A DNA stretch of 64,000 bases from Pseudomonas fluorescens Q2-87 (GTDB lineage: Bacteria > Pseudomonadota > Gammaproteobacteria > Pseudomonadales > Pseudomonadaceae). The position numbers and the translations under genes are program-made. The DNA is taken from the NCBI RefSeq assembly GCF_000281895.1, contig NZ_CM001558.1, forward strand, positions 496,001 to 560,000. The letters run 5' to 3'. Under the pieces are notes generated by a model. It saw nothing but the letters and a program-made list of their open reading frames with translations. It did no database searches and was not told where the DNA came from. This document shows, one piece after another, positions 46,841 to 54,728 of this stretch (within the stretch, counting starts at the first letter, position 1; every line of letters starts with the position of its first letter).

Positions 46841-48040
46841 ATGTCTGGCAATCGTGGTGTCGTGTATCTGGGCAACGGCAAGGTCGAAGTACAGAAAATC
46901 GACTATCCAAAAATGCAGGACCCGCGCGGCAGGAAGATCGAGCACGGCGTCATCCTGCGCGTGGTCTCCACCAACATCTGCGGCTCCGACCAACACATGG
47001 TGCGTGGCCGTACCACCGCTCAGACCGGTCTGGTCCTGGGTCACGAAATCACCGGTGAAGTGATCGAAAAGGGCAGCGATGTCGAGAACCTGAAAATCGG
47101 TGATCTGGTGTCGGTGCCGTTCAACGTGGCGTGTGGGCGCTGCCGTTCCTGCAAAGAGCAACACACCGGCGTCTGCCTGACCGTCAACCCGGCCCGTGCC
47201 GGCGGTGCCTACGGTTACGTGGACATGGGCGACTGGACCGGCGGCCAGGCCGAATACGTGCTGGTGCCGTACGCCGACTTCAACCTCTTGAAGCTGCCGG
47301 ACCGCGACAAGGCCATGGAGAAAATCCGTGACCTGACCTGCCTGTCCGACATCCTGCCGACCGGCTACCACGGCGCCGTGACAGCAGGTGTTGGCCCTGG
47401 CAGCACCGTGTACATCGCCGGTGCCGGCCCGGTTGGCCTGGCGGCTGCCGCTTCCGCACGCCTGCTGGGCGCGGCAGTGGTCATCATCGGCGACGTCAAC
47501 TCGATCCGCCTGGCCCATGCCAAGGCCCAGGGTTTCGAAATCGTCGACCTGTCCACCGACACCCCGCTGCACGAGCAAATCGCCGCACTGCTGGGCGAGC
47601 CGGAAGTGGATTGCGCCGTCGACTGCGTCGGCTTCGAAGCCCGTGGTCACGGTCATGACGGCGTCAAGCACGAGGCCCCGGCCACCGTGCTCAACTCGTT
47701 GATGGGCGTGGTCCGTGTCGCCGGCAAGATCGGCATCCCTGGCCTCTACGTCACCGAAGACCCGGGCGCCGTCGATGCCGCAGCCAAAATGGGCAGCCTG
47801 AGCATCCGCTTCGGCCTCGGCTGGGCCAAATCCCACAGCTTCCACACCGGCCAGACCCCAGTGATGAAGTACAACCGCCAGCTGATGCAGGCGATCATGT
47901 GGGACCGTATCAACATTGCCGAAATCGTCGGTGTACAGGTGATCAGCCTGGATGATGCGCCGAAGGGGTATGGCGAGTTCGATGCGGGCGTGCCGAAGAA
48001 GTTTGTGATTGATCCGCATAAGTTGTTTAGTGCGGCGTAA
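46841..48040 (+). CDS. fdhA: Glutathione-independent formaldehyde dehydrogenase
   Basis: 399 residues, zinc-containing NAD-dependent alcohol dehydrogenase family, oxidising the formaldehyde released by demethylation of betaine and sarcosine. The catalytic zinc site is CGSDQHMVRG, the structural zinc site CGRCRSCKEQHTGVC, and the NAD motif GAGPVGLAAAA. It ends the catabolic island. Its 3' end and terminator are duplicated in degenerate form at 49277-49460, on the far side of the first RHS cassette. Confidence 0.95.
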   Translation: MSGNRGVVYLGNGKVEVQKIDYPKMQDPRGRKIEHGVILRVVSTNICGSDQHMVRGRTTAQTGLVLGHEITGEVIEKGSDVENLKIGDLVSVPFNVACGRCRSCKEQHTGVCLTVNPARAGGAYGYVDMGDWTGGQAEYVLVPYADFNLLKLPDRDKAMEKIRDLTCLSDILPTGYHGAVTAGVGPGSTVYIAGAGPVGLAAAASARLLGAAVVIIGDVNSIRLAHAKAQGFEIVDLSTDTPLHEQIAALLGEPEVDCAVDCVGFEARGHGHDGVKHEAPATVLNSLMGVVRVAGKIGIPGLYVTEDPGAVDAAAKMGSLSIRFGLGWAKSHSFHTGQTPVMKYNRQLMQAIMWDRINIAEIVGVQVISLDDAPKGYGEFDAGVPKKFVIDPHKLFSAA

Positions 48041-48056
48041 GGTTGGAAGCAAGACG

Positions 48057-48090
48057 GAAAAAAGGGCGACAGTGATGTCGCCCTTTTTTA
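48057..48090. terminator. Bidirectional terminator between fdhA and the RHS-1 toxin
   Basis: Stem GGGCGAC / GTCGCCC with a 6-base loop, A6 on the left and T7 on the right. It can end both fdhA and the convergent RHS-1 unit. Confidence 0.9.
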
Positions 48091-48145
48091 TTAGTCGTTA
48101 TTTTCATTGCTCGCCGCATGCATGCACCGAAGGTCCGAAGCCTAT

Positions 48146-48603
48146 TCATTGGCGGACCTGATTGACTTGAACAGTCATAGGGTTGCGCCTGAAAGAACCA
48201 TGGTATTTAAATGAAATATCCTCATAAATATGAGGGCGCAAAGACTTTATCCCCTCGCTCATCCCCTCGCCTCGGTAATAGTCAATGTCGAGTGCTTTTG
48301 AAGGCATATCGGTTACGTATACTTTTAGTACGATTGTGCGTTCGCTTTTTGAGAGCAATGAACGAGCGTATTCCTCTGCCACTCCGGGATCTGTGGCTAT
48401 GTAGAATCCTTCACCCAGTACCAAGTCTTCCGGTTTGCTGTTGGCCCCTGCATATCCATCCAGAACTCCGCGGTTGAGCAAATTTTGTGCGCTGCTATCC
48501 GTAGTGCCATGGTAACCCACAGCATATTGTTTGGTCGGCGAGGGGGCTTCAGCTTTATGGGGGGATTTTTTTGGCCCAACAAGTTTCTGAGCCCTTTGAG
48601 AGG
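48146..48603 (-). pseudogene. RHS-1 C-terminal tail, exotoxin-A-like ADP-ribosyltransferase, out of frame
   Basis: This frame is open from 48603 to its stop at 48146 and reads through a Pro/Lys-rich linker into VGYHGTTDSSAQ, then GEGFYIATDPGVAEEYA, then IVLKVYVTD. By eye this follows the catalytic domain of Pseudomonas exotoxin A, which has VGYHGT, RGFYIAGDPALAYGYA and LLRVYVPR in the same order. The His, Tyr and Tyr of the diphtheria-type NAD site are kept; a candidate catalytic Glu lies in IYEDIS. It is displaced by one base from the RHS core encoded directly upstream. One extra base in the G6-A-T7 tract (48559-48572, plus strand) would join them. The first ATG in this frame gives 124 residues. 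No immunity-type gene lies downstream. Confidence 0.7.
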
Positions 48604-49155
48604 ATTAAACCCTTTAGGAAAAAAGAAGTGTCCTGTTGGATCCCGCCTATTAAGCGGATCCCCGTCGCAATAGGTATACGCATTCAGCCCACCCTTCCCA
48701 AACGGACTCAAACTGTCCGGACTGTTAAATCGCATCAACCCCGGATTGAACACCCGATAACCATTGCCTAACAAATAATGCCCCGTCACCGGGTCCGGCC
48801 GTTCGCCGTTGAAGCCGAGCAGGCTTAGTAAGCCGTTCTCGGCAGGGCGGTGGCCGTACGGGGTATAGGCGAGGGGATGAGGCTGCGTGGCATCGAGCGC
48901 GTGTAGCACCGAGCGTTGCTGATCGGTGGCGAGCAAAGTGGTTCCGACGGCGCCATCCTGGCGCTGTTGTTGCGCCAGGAGTTGCTCGTCCTGTTGGAAA
49001 ATCGACCGCTCTACCGAGCCCTGGATTTCGCTGGTCAGGCGCTCCTTCAGGTAGAAGCGCTGGGCGCGGGCCTGGGTCGGTGGTGTGCAGTCGGTCAAGC
49101 GATCCAGTGGGTCGTAGTGGTAACGGCAGAGCACGGTTTCATCTGCGGAGGACAT
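48397..49155 (-). CDS. Orphan RHS-core protein 1 (truncated by frameshift)
   Basis: 252 residues as it stands. It begins near CRYHYDPLDRLTDC and contains the RHS-associated core (LLGFNGERPDPVTGHYLLGN, FNSPDSLSPFGKGGLNAYTY) and the hyperconserved end DPTGH. The part after about residue 195 is out of frame and probably not authentic; the true tail is in the overlapping frame described above. At about 170 core residues it lacks the long shell of full-size RHS toxins. Palindrome 64 bp upstream. Confidence 0.8.
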   Translation of the reverse strand: MSSADETVLCRYHYDPLDRLTDCTPPTQARAQRFYLKERLTSEIQGSVERSIFQQDEQLLAQQQRQDGAVGTTLLATDQQRSVLHALDATQPHPLAYTPYGHRPAENGLLSLLGFNGERPDPVTGHYLLGNGYRVFNPGLMRFNSPDSLSPFGKGGLNAYTYCDGDPLNRRDPTGHFFFPKGFNPLKGLRNLLGQKNPPIKLKPPRRPNNMLWVTMALRIAAHKICSTAEFWMDMQGPTANRKTWYWVKDST

Positions 49156-49218
49156 GGGCTTTGCTCTATGGAAAATACAGATAGCAACATCATGTTCAGG
49201 TAGAAGGTCGGCTGTCTA

Positions 49219-49236
49219 GCTAGCAAAAGTGTTAGG
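49219..49236. promoter_or_regulatory. Palindromic element upstream of RHS-1 (weak copy)
   Basis: GCTAGCA-aaag-TGTTAGG. The right half is identical to the copies before RHS-4 and RHS-5, and the left half matches 5 of 7. It is 64 bp from the RHS-1 start. Confidence 0.5.
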
Positions 49237-49276
49237 TTTAGCTGCCCGCAGCAGCCAGTCCTCACTCATGAAATGA

Positions 49277-49460
49277 AACCGCCAACTGGTGCAGGCGATC
49301 ATTTGGGGCCGTATCAACATTGCTGAAATCGTGTACAGGTGATCAGCCTGGATGACGCACCGAAGAAGTTTGTGATTGATCCGCACACGTTGTTTAGCGC
49401 GACGTAAGCGGCAAAGGGCAAGATGGAAAAGAAGGACGACAGTGATGTCGCCCTTTTTTA
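49277..49460 (+). pseudogene. Degenerate copy of the fdhA 3' end with its terminator
   Basis: Matches fdhA from about 47873 to 48090: shared runs include GCAGGCGATCAT, CAGGTGATCAGCCTGGATGA, AAGAAGTTTGTGATTGATCC and the terminator AGTGATGTCGCCCTTTTTTA. An internal stretch of about 25-30 bases has been lost and the frame is broken. Together with fdhA it forms direct repeats that flank the RHS-1 cassette. Confidence 0.9.
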
Positions 49461-49528
49461 GGGGGGGTCTCCAGTGGAAACGTAGCAACTAATAAATTTC
49501 GATTCTATTTTGCTTGGTAAGATAAGAT

Positions 49529-50554
49529 TTAAGTTTGATTGCGTATTTGTCGTGAGTGCTGCTCTGCCCACTCGTAAGTTGGAGGGCCACCAGGATAGGT
49601 AAAAAAGAACGATGTTGGTTGGAAGACCTCGTCAGTCATCTGCTTGATTCCCGCTTCATACCTGTGCAGATTAGCTTTGTGAGTCGTTCTAGATTCTAGT
49701 GTTTTTTGAATGATTTCGTGAAGGTCTTCTATTTCGGATGTGAGGTTGGCGGAGTTTTTTAGTTGATGGGCTAAGAATCTTTCTTGTTTGATTATTTTGT
49801 TGCTGTCTTTCCATAGTTTGAATTCGAATCGGGAAATGCGTGGAACTTCATGTTCAGGGCCTATAGGTAATATTAAAAATTCCTCTGTAGGGGATATGAA
49901 TATATCTATATTTTTTATGTCGTTCGTTGCAGGAAGTGTTATGCCATGAACGTCTATGATCGTAGCCGGATTCGGTCTTTTTATGATTTTTAGGTGTCTT
50001 AGTACAGGCTTTAAAAAGTTAGGTAAATGTCCCGTCGGATCGCTTCGATTCACAGGGTCCCCAACGCAGTATCCATACGCATTCAATCCACCCTTTCCAA
50101 ATGGACTCAAACTGTCTGGGCTGTTGAACCGCATCAACATCGGATTGAACGCTCGATAACCATTGCCCAATAAATAATGCCCCGTCACCGGGTCCGATCG
50201 TTCGCCGTTGAAGCCGAGCAGGCTGAGTAGACCGTTTTCCAGGGCTCGGTGACCATAAGGCGCATAAGCGATAGGGTGAAGCTGCGTTGCGGCGAGCGTC
50301 TGTAATACCGACCGGTGGTGATCGGTGGCGAGAAAAGTGGTTTGGACAGTGTCTTCCTGGCGTTGTTGCTGCGCCATGAGTTGGTCCTCCAGTTGAAAAA
50401 TGGAGCACTGCGCCGTCCCCCGAACTTCTGTGGCTAGACGATCCTTGAGGTAGAAACGTTGGGAGCTGACTTGGGCTGTTGGCGTGCAATCGGCCAAGCG
50501 ATCCAACGGGTCGTAGCGGTATCGACAGAGTACGTTTTCGCGTTCGAATGGCAT
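49529..50554 (-). CDS. Orphan RHS-core protein 2 with unrecognised C-terminal tail
   Basis: 341 residues. The core runs from CRYRYDPLDRLADC to SDPTGH at about residue 176. The tail of about 165 residues is AT-rich and unlike the other tails (starts LPNFLKPVLRHLKIIKR, contains a helical region ENLHEIIQ-like around ISEIEDLHEI, ends HSRQIRNQT). Its function is not recognised. The tail's low GC against the GC-rich core is the usual sign of a polymorphic-toxin exchange. No immunity-like ORF follows. Palindrome 68 bp upstream. Confidence 0.8.
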   Translation of the reverse strand: MPFERENVLCRYRYDPLDRLADCTPTAQVSSQRFYLKDRLATEVRGTAQCSIFQLEDQLMAQQQRQEDTVQTTFLATDHHRSVLQTLAATQLHPIAYAPYGHRALENGLLSLLGFNGERSDPVTGHYLLGNGYRAFNPMLMRFNSPDSLSPFGKGGLNAYGYCVGDPVNRSDPTGHLPNFLKPVLRHLKIIKRPNPATIIDVHGITLPATNDIKNIDIFISPTEEFLILPIGPEHEVPRISRFEFKLWKDSNKIIKQERFLAHQLKNSANLTSEIEDLHEIIQKTLESRTTHKANLHRYEAGIKQMTDEVFQPTSFFFTYPGGPPTYEWAEQHSRQIRNQT

Positions 50555-50621
50555 CGGCAGTACTCCCTGGAGGGTACGCGTATTTCAAAAGTTACTGTGG
50601 CACAATTGGTTAAAGTCGTCG

Positions 50622-50639
50622 ACTAGTAACTCTGTTAGG
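50622..50639. promoter_or_regulatory. Palindromic element upstream of RHS-2 (weak copy)
   Basis: ACTAGTA-actc-TGTTAGG; the right half is exact and the left half matches 5 of 7. It is 68 bp from the RHS-2 start. Confidence 0.55.
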
Positions 50640-50698
50640 GCCGAGGGGGAAAAACGTCACTCACGTTAACTTACTCAGGGATTTAAATTGACGCTGCT

Positions 50699-51790
50699 TT
50701 ATTTACCAGTCGTATCGAATTCTTTTTCCTCTTTCAATAATTTTCCGGGCCTTTTGTTGCCGAAGCCGAAGGTCTTTTGGTGACTCAAATATTGTTTCCA
50801 TGGGTGAGAAGCGCTCAGTCGGAATAGGTATATACAAATCTTGACGCGTTGTAGGAGGTGCTTTAGGGGCCATAACGCTGGGTGAGTGATAAATATTTGT
50901 AGGCCGTTCTGTAGCCCGAGGGAACGACCAATAAGTGTGCAGTCGTGCATTGGCAGGCAATGGTGGTAACGGTCCAATTTTTGGAAGTCTCTGCTCTGGC
51001 ATAGAACTGCTAGGAGCCCCAGCACTGATTGAGTCTTGGAAGCCGGGCGATGTGGCATTTTTTGGGGGGCTGGGGTGGGAATAGGCCCGCGCAATGGTTT
51101 GGACGAAGCTGAAGCCATCGAACCCGAATTTACGATCCGGGAAGCACTGTTTGCTGCGTTTACAGTCGTGGCTTGAAACGAAGTCGCGGGTGACGGGGAA
51201 TTTGGCGTCCGAGGTCTTAAGAAGTTTAAAAAGGCTTTCCAAAGACTGGAAAAGCTAATGTAGTGCCCCGAAGGGTCAGTGCTGTTAACAGGGTCGCCTA
51301 TACAATAGACGTAGGCGTTCAACCCACCTGCCCCAAACGGACTGAAACTGTCTGGGCTGTTGAACCGCATCAACATCGGGTTGAATGCCCGATAACCATT
51401 ACCCAGCAAATAGTGACCCGTCACCAGGTCCGGCCGTTCGCCATTGAAGCCGAGCAAGCTAAGCAAATCGTTTTCCGGCGGGCGGTGGCCGTAAGGCGTA
51501 TAGACAAGGGCACAAGGCTGCGTTGCATTGAGCGCGTGCAATACCGAGCGTTGTTGATCGGTGGTAAGCAAAGTGGTTTCGACGGCGCCGTTCTGGCGCT
51601 GTTGTTGCGCTAGGAGTTGATCGGCCTGCTGGAAAATCGAGCGCCCTATAGAACCTTGTAGCTCGCAGGTCAGGCGCTTTTGCAGATAAAAGCGCTGGGT
51701 ACTGGCCTGGGTCGATGGTGAGCAGTTGGCCAGACGATCCAATGGGTCGTAATGGTACCGACAGAGCGGTGTTTCACGGTTAACAGACAT
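50699..51790 (-). CDS. Orphan RHS-core protein 3, probably frameshifted in the tail
   Basis: 363 residues in this frame. The RHS core runs from CRYHYDPLDRLANC to DPSGH, followed by a Ser/Pro/Ala-rich linker. After the G6/T6 tract at 51058-51069 (plus strand) the overlapping frame down to 50703 (ending RGKRIRYDW) looks more protein-like: proline-rich, few cysteines, charged end, without the Cys/Leu-rich character of the main frame. I infer that one missing base in the tract has swapped tails. The ATG lies 27 bp downstream of cspA, so the two are probably one transcript. Tail function unknown. Confidence 0.7.
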   Translation of the reverse strand: MSVNRETPLCRYHYDPLDRLANCSPSTQASTQRFYLQKRLTCELQGSIGRSIFQQADQLLAQQQRQNGAVETTLLTTDQQRSVLHALNATQPCALVYTPYGHRPPENDLLSLLGFNGERPDLVTGHYLLGNGYRAFNPMLMRFNSPDSFSPFGAGGLNAYVYCIGDPVNSTDPSGHYISFSSLWKAFLNFLRPRTPNSPSPATSFQATTVNAANSASRIVNSGSMASASSKPLRGPIPTPAPQKMPHRPASKTQSVLGLLAVLCQSRDFQKLDRYHHCLPMHDCTLIGRSLGLQNGLQIFITHPALWPLKHLLQRVKICIYLFRLSASHPWKQYLSHQKTFGFGNKRPGKLLKEEKEFDTTGK

Positions 51791-51817
51791 GGGTTGGCTC
51801 CCGGGATGGACCGGTTT

Positions 51818-52030
51818 TTATTCCGGCGTAACTCTCGTGGCCTGCATTCCCTTGCTTCCCTGCTCGATTTCAAAGGAGACGGTCTGTCTCTCCTTCAAGG
51901 TTTTATAACCTTCGCCGGATATCGCAGAGTAGTGAACGAACAGTTCCTCGCCACCCTTGCGGCAAGAAATGAAGCCATAGCCCTTTGCATCGTTAAACCA
52001 TTTAACGGTTCCCTTGATTCGGTCTTTCAT
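51818..52030 (-). CDS. Cold-shock domain protein
   Basis: 70 residues, single CspA-type cold-shock domain. RNP1 KGYGFIS and RNP2 LFVHYSAI are intact, with [12 protein letters not shown] at the start. It binds single-stranded nucleic acid and may act as an RNA chaperone or antiterminator. The start at MKDRIKG has AGGA upstream; the open frame extends 22 codons further without domain similarity. It is followed after 27 bp by RHS-3, and a long perfect palindrome lies upstream. Confidence 0.9.
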   Translation of the reverse strand: MKDRIKGTVKWFNDAKGYGFISCRKGGEELFVHYSAISGEGYKTLKERQTVSFEIEQGSKGMQATRVTPE

Positions 52031-52124
52031 TTTTATTGTCCTGCTTGCCCGAATGGATAAAGGCGTGGTTGCCCATGGCCTTGTTTTCGTTAACACAACG
52101 GGAGCTTAGGGTCGGGGTGAATCG

Positions 52125-52154
52125 TTGCCTACTGTCAGAGTTGACAGTAGGCAA
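52125..52154. promoter_or_regulatory. 30-bp perfect inverted repeat upstream of cspA
   Basis: Two 13-base arms (TTGCCTACTGTCA and its complement) around GAGT, 95-124 bp before the cspA start. The core ACTGTCA-N4-TGACAGT is the strongest copy of the element shared with the RHS and exported-protein genes. The spacing also fits the LexA form CTGT-N8-ACAG. Confidence 0.8.
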
Positions 52155-52209
52155 TACCGAGAGGGAATAACCGATTGCAGGTGATATTCAGATGACTGTC
52201 ATGAGGCGG

Positions 52210-52482
52210 TCATGCCATGGCCTGCGCCTGTAAGCGGCGGCCGATCACGTCCAGTACATCGCAGCCATCGCGCAAGGGAATCGCCAGGAGCAGGGCGAAG
52301 TCGTGGAGGACGACGGCGTCGGAACTGATCTCCTCGCGGAAGGCGATGTTTTCCAGTAGTTGGGTGACGGCGCGGATGCGGTAGGCGGCGGTTTCGTAGA
52401 GGACGTCGAGGGGGGCTTGGGTGTCGATGAGCAGGGTGGCGGGGGTGCAGTCGATGCCGGTGATGGGGATGTATCGGTTCAT
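52210..52482 (-). CDS. Small hypothetical protein, 90 aa
   Basis: Begins MNRYIPITGIDCTPATLLID, predominantly helical after residue 30, no membrane segment. The start was chosen for the GGAG at 8-base spacing; a start 12 codons earlier is possible. It loosely resembles the short DUF3077-type proteins of Pseudomonas by size and pattern, but I cannot assign it. A structured leader lies upstream. Confidence 0.65.
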   Translation of the reverse strand: MNRYIPITGIDCTPATLLIDTQAPLDVLYETAAYRIRAVTQLLENIAFREEISSDAVVLHDFALLLAIPLRDGCDVLDVIGRRLQAQAMA

Positions 52483-53041
52483 TTGGTAGATCTCCATGGG
52501 GTTCGATGATGCCGCCACTCACTCGTCGCCAAACGAATGGGTGGCAGCTGTACGCAGGTTGGCGAACCGGACACCATGGAAGCCGGCAGACCCGAAGGCC
52601 TCCCGCGTACAACTGCCATTGAGCAATTCTGCGAGTGCAAAAACCCGTGCCAAAAAGCAGGGCTTCTGACCATAGTGTATCGAGTCGCCAAACCCGAGTC
52701 GCCATGTGGACGACGGGAAGAACTATAGGCATCGCCTACTGGGCTGAGCAAGGCTCGCTGTTGCGGGGGATTTCCCAAGTATTTGTGGGATTTTTAGTCG
52801 TGAGTATTCAAGCAGGAACACCGCTCCCATTGTGGCGAGGGGATTTATCCCCGCTGGGATGCGAAGCGGCCCCAAACCAGACAACTCGGTGTGTCAGGAG
52901 GATTGAGTTCGCTGCTTTAGGGTTGCTGCGCAGCCCAGCGGGGATAAATCCCCTCGCCACAAAGGGAGAGCAGCCCCTGCTTCTCAGATACCCACGGCGA
53001 GCGCTTCGCACTCGAGCGGGAGCAAGCTCCCTCGCCACGGG
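52483..53041. other. Non-coding region: leader dyad and first copy of the REP module
   Basis: It contains the dyad at 52546-52615, then from 52760 a REP-bearing module that is present three times in this region. No gene supported. Confidence 0.6.
52546..52615. promoter_or_regulatory. Structured leader with long dyad
   Basis: TGTACGC (52549-52555) pairs with GCGTACA (52605-52611), flanked by CAG/CTG. Inside it is GGTT-GGCG-AACC, which can form a small hairpin. It lies 64-133 bp upstream of the 90-aa gene. It could be an RNA structure in the leader or a protein-binding dyad. Confidence 0.4.
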
Positions 53042-53125
53042 TTATTGATGAGCAGTCGCGGCCTCGACCCGGTCGCAGAATTCAGGGTAGAAACCCCGGG
53101 CGCTGGGGCCTTGGCAATAGTCTTG
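52760..53125. repeat. Triplicated module, copy 1
   Basis: Starts GTTGCGGGGGATTTCCCAAG, contains a paired REP (52832-52960) in the variant form GGATTTATCC and a half REP (53016-53038). It ends with a truncated copy of the 3' end of the 191-aa gene (53042-53123, minus strand). Confidence 0.8.
53042..53123 (-). pseudogene. 3' fragment of the exported-protein gene
   Basis: The last 82 bases match the end of the gene at 53392-53967 at nearly every position, including the stop codon. It was left by segmental duplication together with the adjoining REP pair. Confidence 0.8.
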
Positions 53126-53129
53126 CGTA

Positions 53130-53480
53130 GTTGTTGGATTTTTGGTCGCGAGTATTCAGGCAGGAACACCGTTCCCATTGTGGCGAGGGAGCTTGCTCCC
53201 GTTGGGCTGCGCAGCAGCCCCCAAACCAGGCAACTCGGTGTGTCAGCAGGATTGAGTTCGCTGCTTTAGGACTGCTGCGCAGCCCAGCGGGGATAAATCC
53301 CCTCGCCACAAAGGGACAGCAACCCCCTGCTTTTCAGATACCGGCGGCGAGCGCTTCGCACTCGGGCGGGAGCAAGCTCCCTCGCCACGGGTTATTGATG
53401 GGCAGTTGCGGCCTCGACCCGTTCGCAGAATTCAGGGTAGAAACCTTTGGCGCTTGGGCCTTGGCAATAGGCTTGTGCCT
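53130..53480. repeat. Triplicated module, copy 2
   Basis: The second copy begins TTGTTGGATTTTTGGTCG, with the REP pair at 53180-53309 and a half REP at 53366-53388. It runs into the intact 191-aa gene. Confidence 0.8.
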
Positions 53481-53967
53481 GGGCCAGGGCGTCGCCGCTG
53501 AATTTCAGGCTACGGGGCATGCCAGCAAAGGTTTCGTAGCCACCCTGTTGGGTCTTGATGGCGTCAAAGCCTGGCATGTCGTAGACCAGTTCCACATCAT
53601 CGTCGGCCAGCAGTCGTGCCATGACCGTTACTTGCGTGTATTGCTTGCCCCCTGGCGCGCCATTGAGTGCCGCCAGTCCGTGGCCGACGATCCGTAGTAG
53701 GTCTGGGATCCCAGGTTCGCAGTTTTCCATACAGGCAGCGGGGCGGTAGAACACGGTCAACGCTTGCTGATCGCGGCTCACTTCGGTCAGGGCTGGGTCG
53801 GAGCGTTTGATGCGATGCTCGATGGTCAGCCAGGTCTTCTGCGCTTCGCTGACGTCATCGCCAAGCTCCGGATTCAGCGGACCCCGCTGGCATTCGGTGA
53901 CGCCAAAGACAATGAGCATGCCCGTCAGGATGACCGCGAGGGTCGCTCCGCCAATTTTTACATTCAT
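53392..53967 (-). CDS. Membrane-anchored or exported hypothetical protein, 191 aa
   Basis: The start at MNVKIGGATLAVILTG gives an N-terminal hydrophobic segment (about residues 6-25) followed by a cysteine (TECQRG), so it may be a signal anchor. The rest is soluble, with four more cysteines (AACMENCEP, AYCQGP, EFCERV) that could form disulfides in the periplasm. No family was recognised. The 3' end is part of the triplicated module. Confidence 0.7.
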   Translation of the reverse strand: MNVKIGGATLAVILTGMLIVFGVTECQRGPLNPELGDDVSEAQKTWLTIEHRIKRSDPALTEVSRDQQALTVFYRPAACMENCEPGIPDLLRIVGHGLAALNGAPGGKQYTQVTVMARLLADDDVELVYDMPGFDAIKTQQGGYETFAGMPRSLKFSGDALAQAQAYCQGPSAKGFYPEFCERVEAATAHQ

Positions 53968-54073
53968 AGGCAAACTCTGCTGGAGGATGCGGCACTGTAC
54001 GGCAACCGTGCAGCCAATGGCAGGGCGTTCTAGAGGCGCAGCGCTGGGGCCATCAACGCATTCTGATCAACCG

Positions 54074-54481
54074 TCAAAAGCTGACGCGAAAGTCGTCGGC
54101 ACTGGTCAACCTGCAGGTTTTGATGTCCAGACTTTCGCAGCGATTGTCCGCCCACGGCAATAGGGTCGGCTCTTGGACTTGGAGGTATTCCAGCGTCAGG
54201 TTTATCGCGCCGTACTTGCAAGTAATGGTTGCTCTCGTCGGGGCATGGTCATCTGCATCAGGTTCATGGATAGCGAATTCGGCACCGTTGAATTGCAACA
54301 AGGCAGTGTTGGCCACTTCCATGACGCTGTGGCTTTCCCATTCGTGATCATCCTGAACTTCTATCGATCCAGTGTCCGTATGGATTTGCGTGACGGCAGG
54401 ACAGGTTATTTCGCCGGCGTGGACATGGCCGATGATCAACAAGAGCATTCCGGCGCCGCCAACAGTCAGTATGTTTCGCAT
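54074..54481 (-). CDS. Exported hypothetical protein B (paralogue of C)
   Basis: 135 residues with a signal peptide (MLLLIIGHVHAG) and a mature start EITCPAV. Mature cysteines are ITCP, ITCKYG, RCES, KTCRL, suggesting two disulfides. The pattern is like the DUF3757 family, but I am not sure. It is paralogous to the gene at 55029-55448 (shared GEITCPAVT, NLTLEY/NLKSEY, NRCES, SADxFxVSF). The start has GGAG; an alternative TTG further upstream would begin within the palindrome. Confidence 0.72.
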   Translation of the reverse strand: MRNILTVGGAGMLLLIIGHVHAGEITCPAVTQIHTDTGSIEVQDDHEWESHSVMEVANTALLQFNGAEFAIHEPDADDHAPTRATITCKYGAINLTLEYLQVQEPTLLPWADNRCESLDIKTCRLTSADDFRVSF

Positions 54482-54539
54482 TTGCCAGTCTCCACTTTTC
54501 GTGTCGGCGACATGTTTGCGGCTCAGCGTGGTGAGGGCT

Positions 54540-54557
54540 ACTGTCAAGGCTGACAGT
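54540..54557. promoter_or_regulatory. Palindromic element upstream of protein B gene
   Basis: ACTGTCA-aggc-TGACAGT, perfect arms, 59 bp before the start codon. Confidence 0.75.
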
Positions 54558-54728
54558 CGTTTATGTTGATTTGGAATTAGCTAGTAGTAGTTTTCAAAGT
54601 TTGGCGATAAAAAACTCAAAACTTCATGAAAAGCGGAAATGACTGAAGGATTGAAAGGTTCCAGCCACCCACGGGAGGACCGAGACGAACTATAGGTTTC
54701 GTCTGTAGAACGGTGCAAAATTCGTGGT

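Noticed and set aside
49216-49488. A 90-codon minus-strand ORF downstream of RHS-2 as an immunity gene
   Set aside because: It is the antisense of the degenerate fdhA 3' fragment and its terminator.
52832-53388. Repeats that could suggest a CRISPR array
   Set aside because: Spacing and arms are those of inverted REP pairs, and there are no regular direct repeats with unique spacers and no cas genes.
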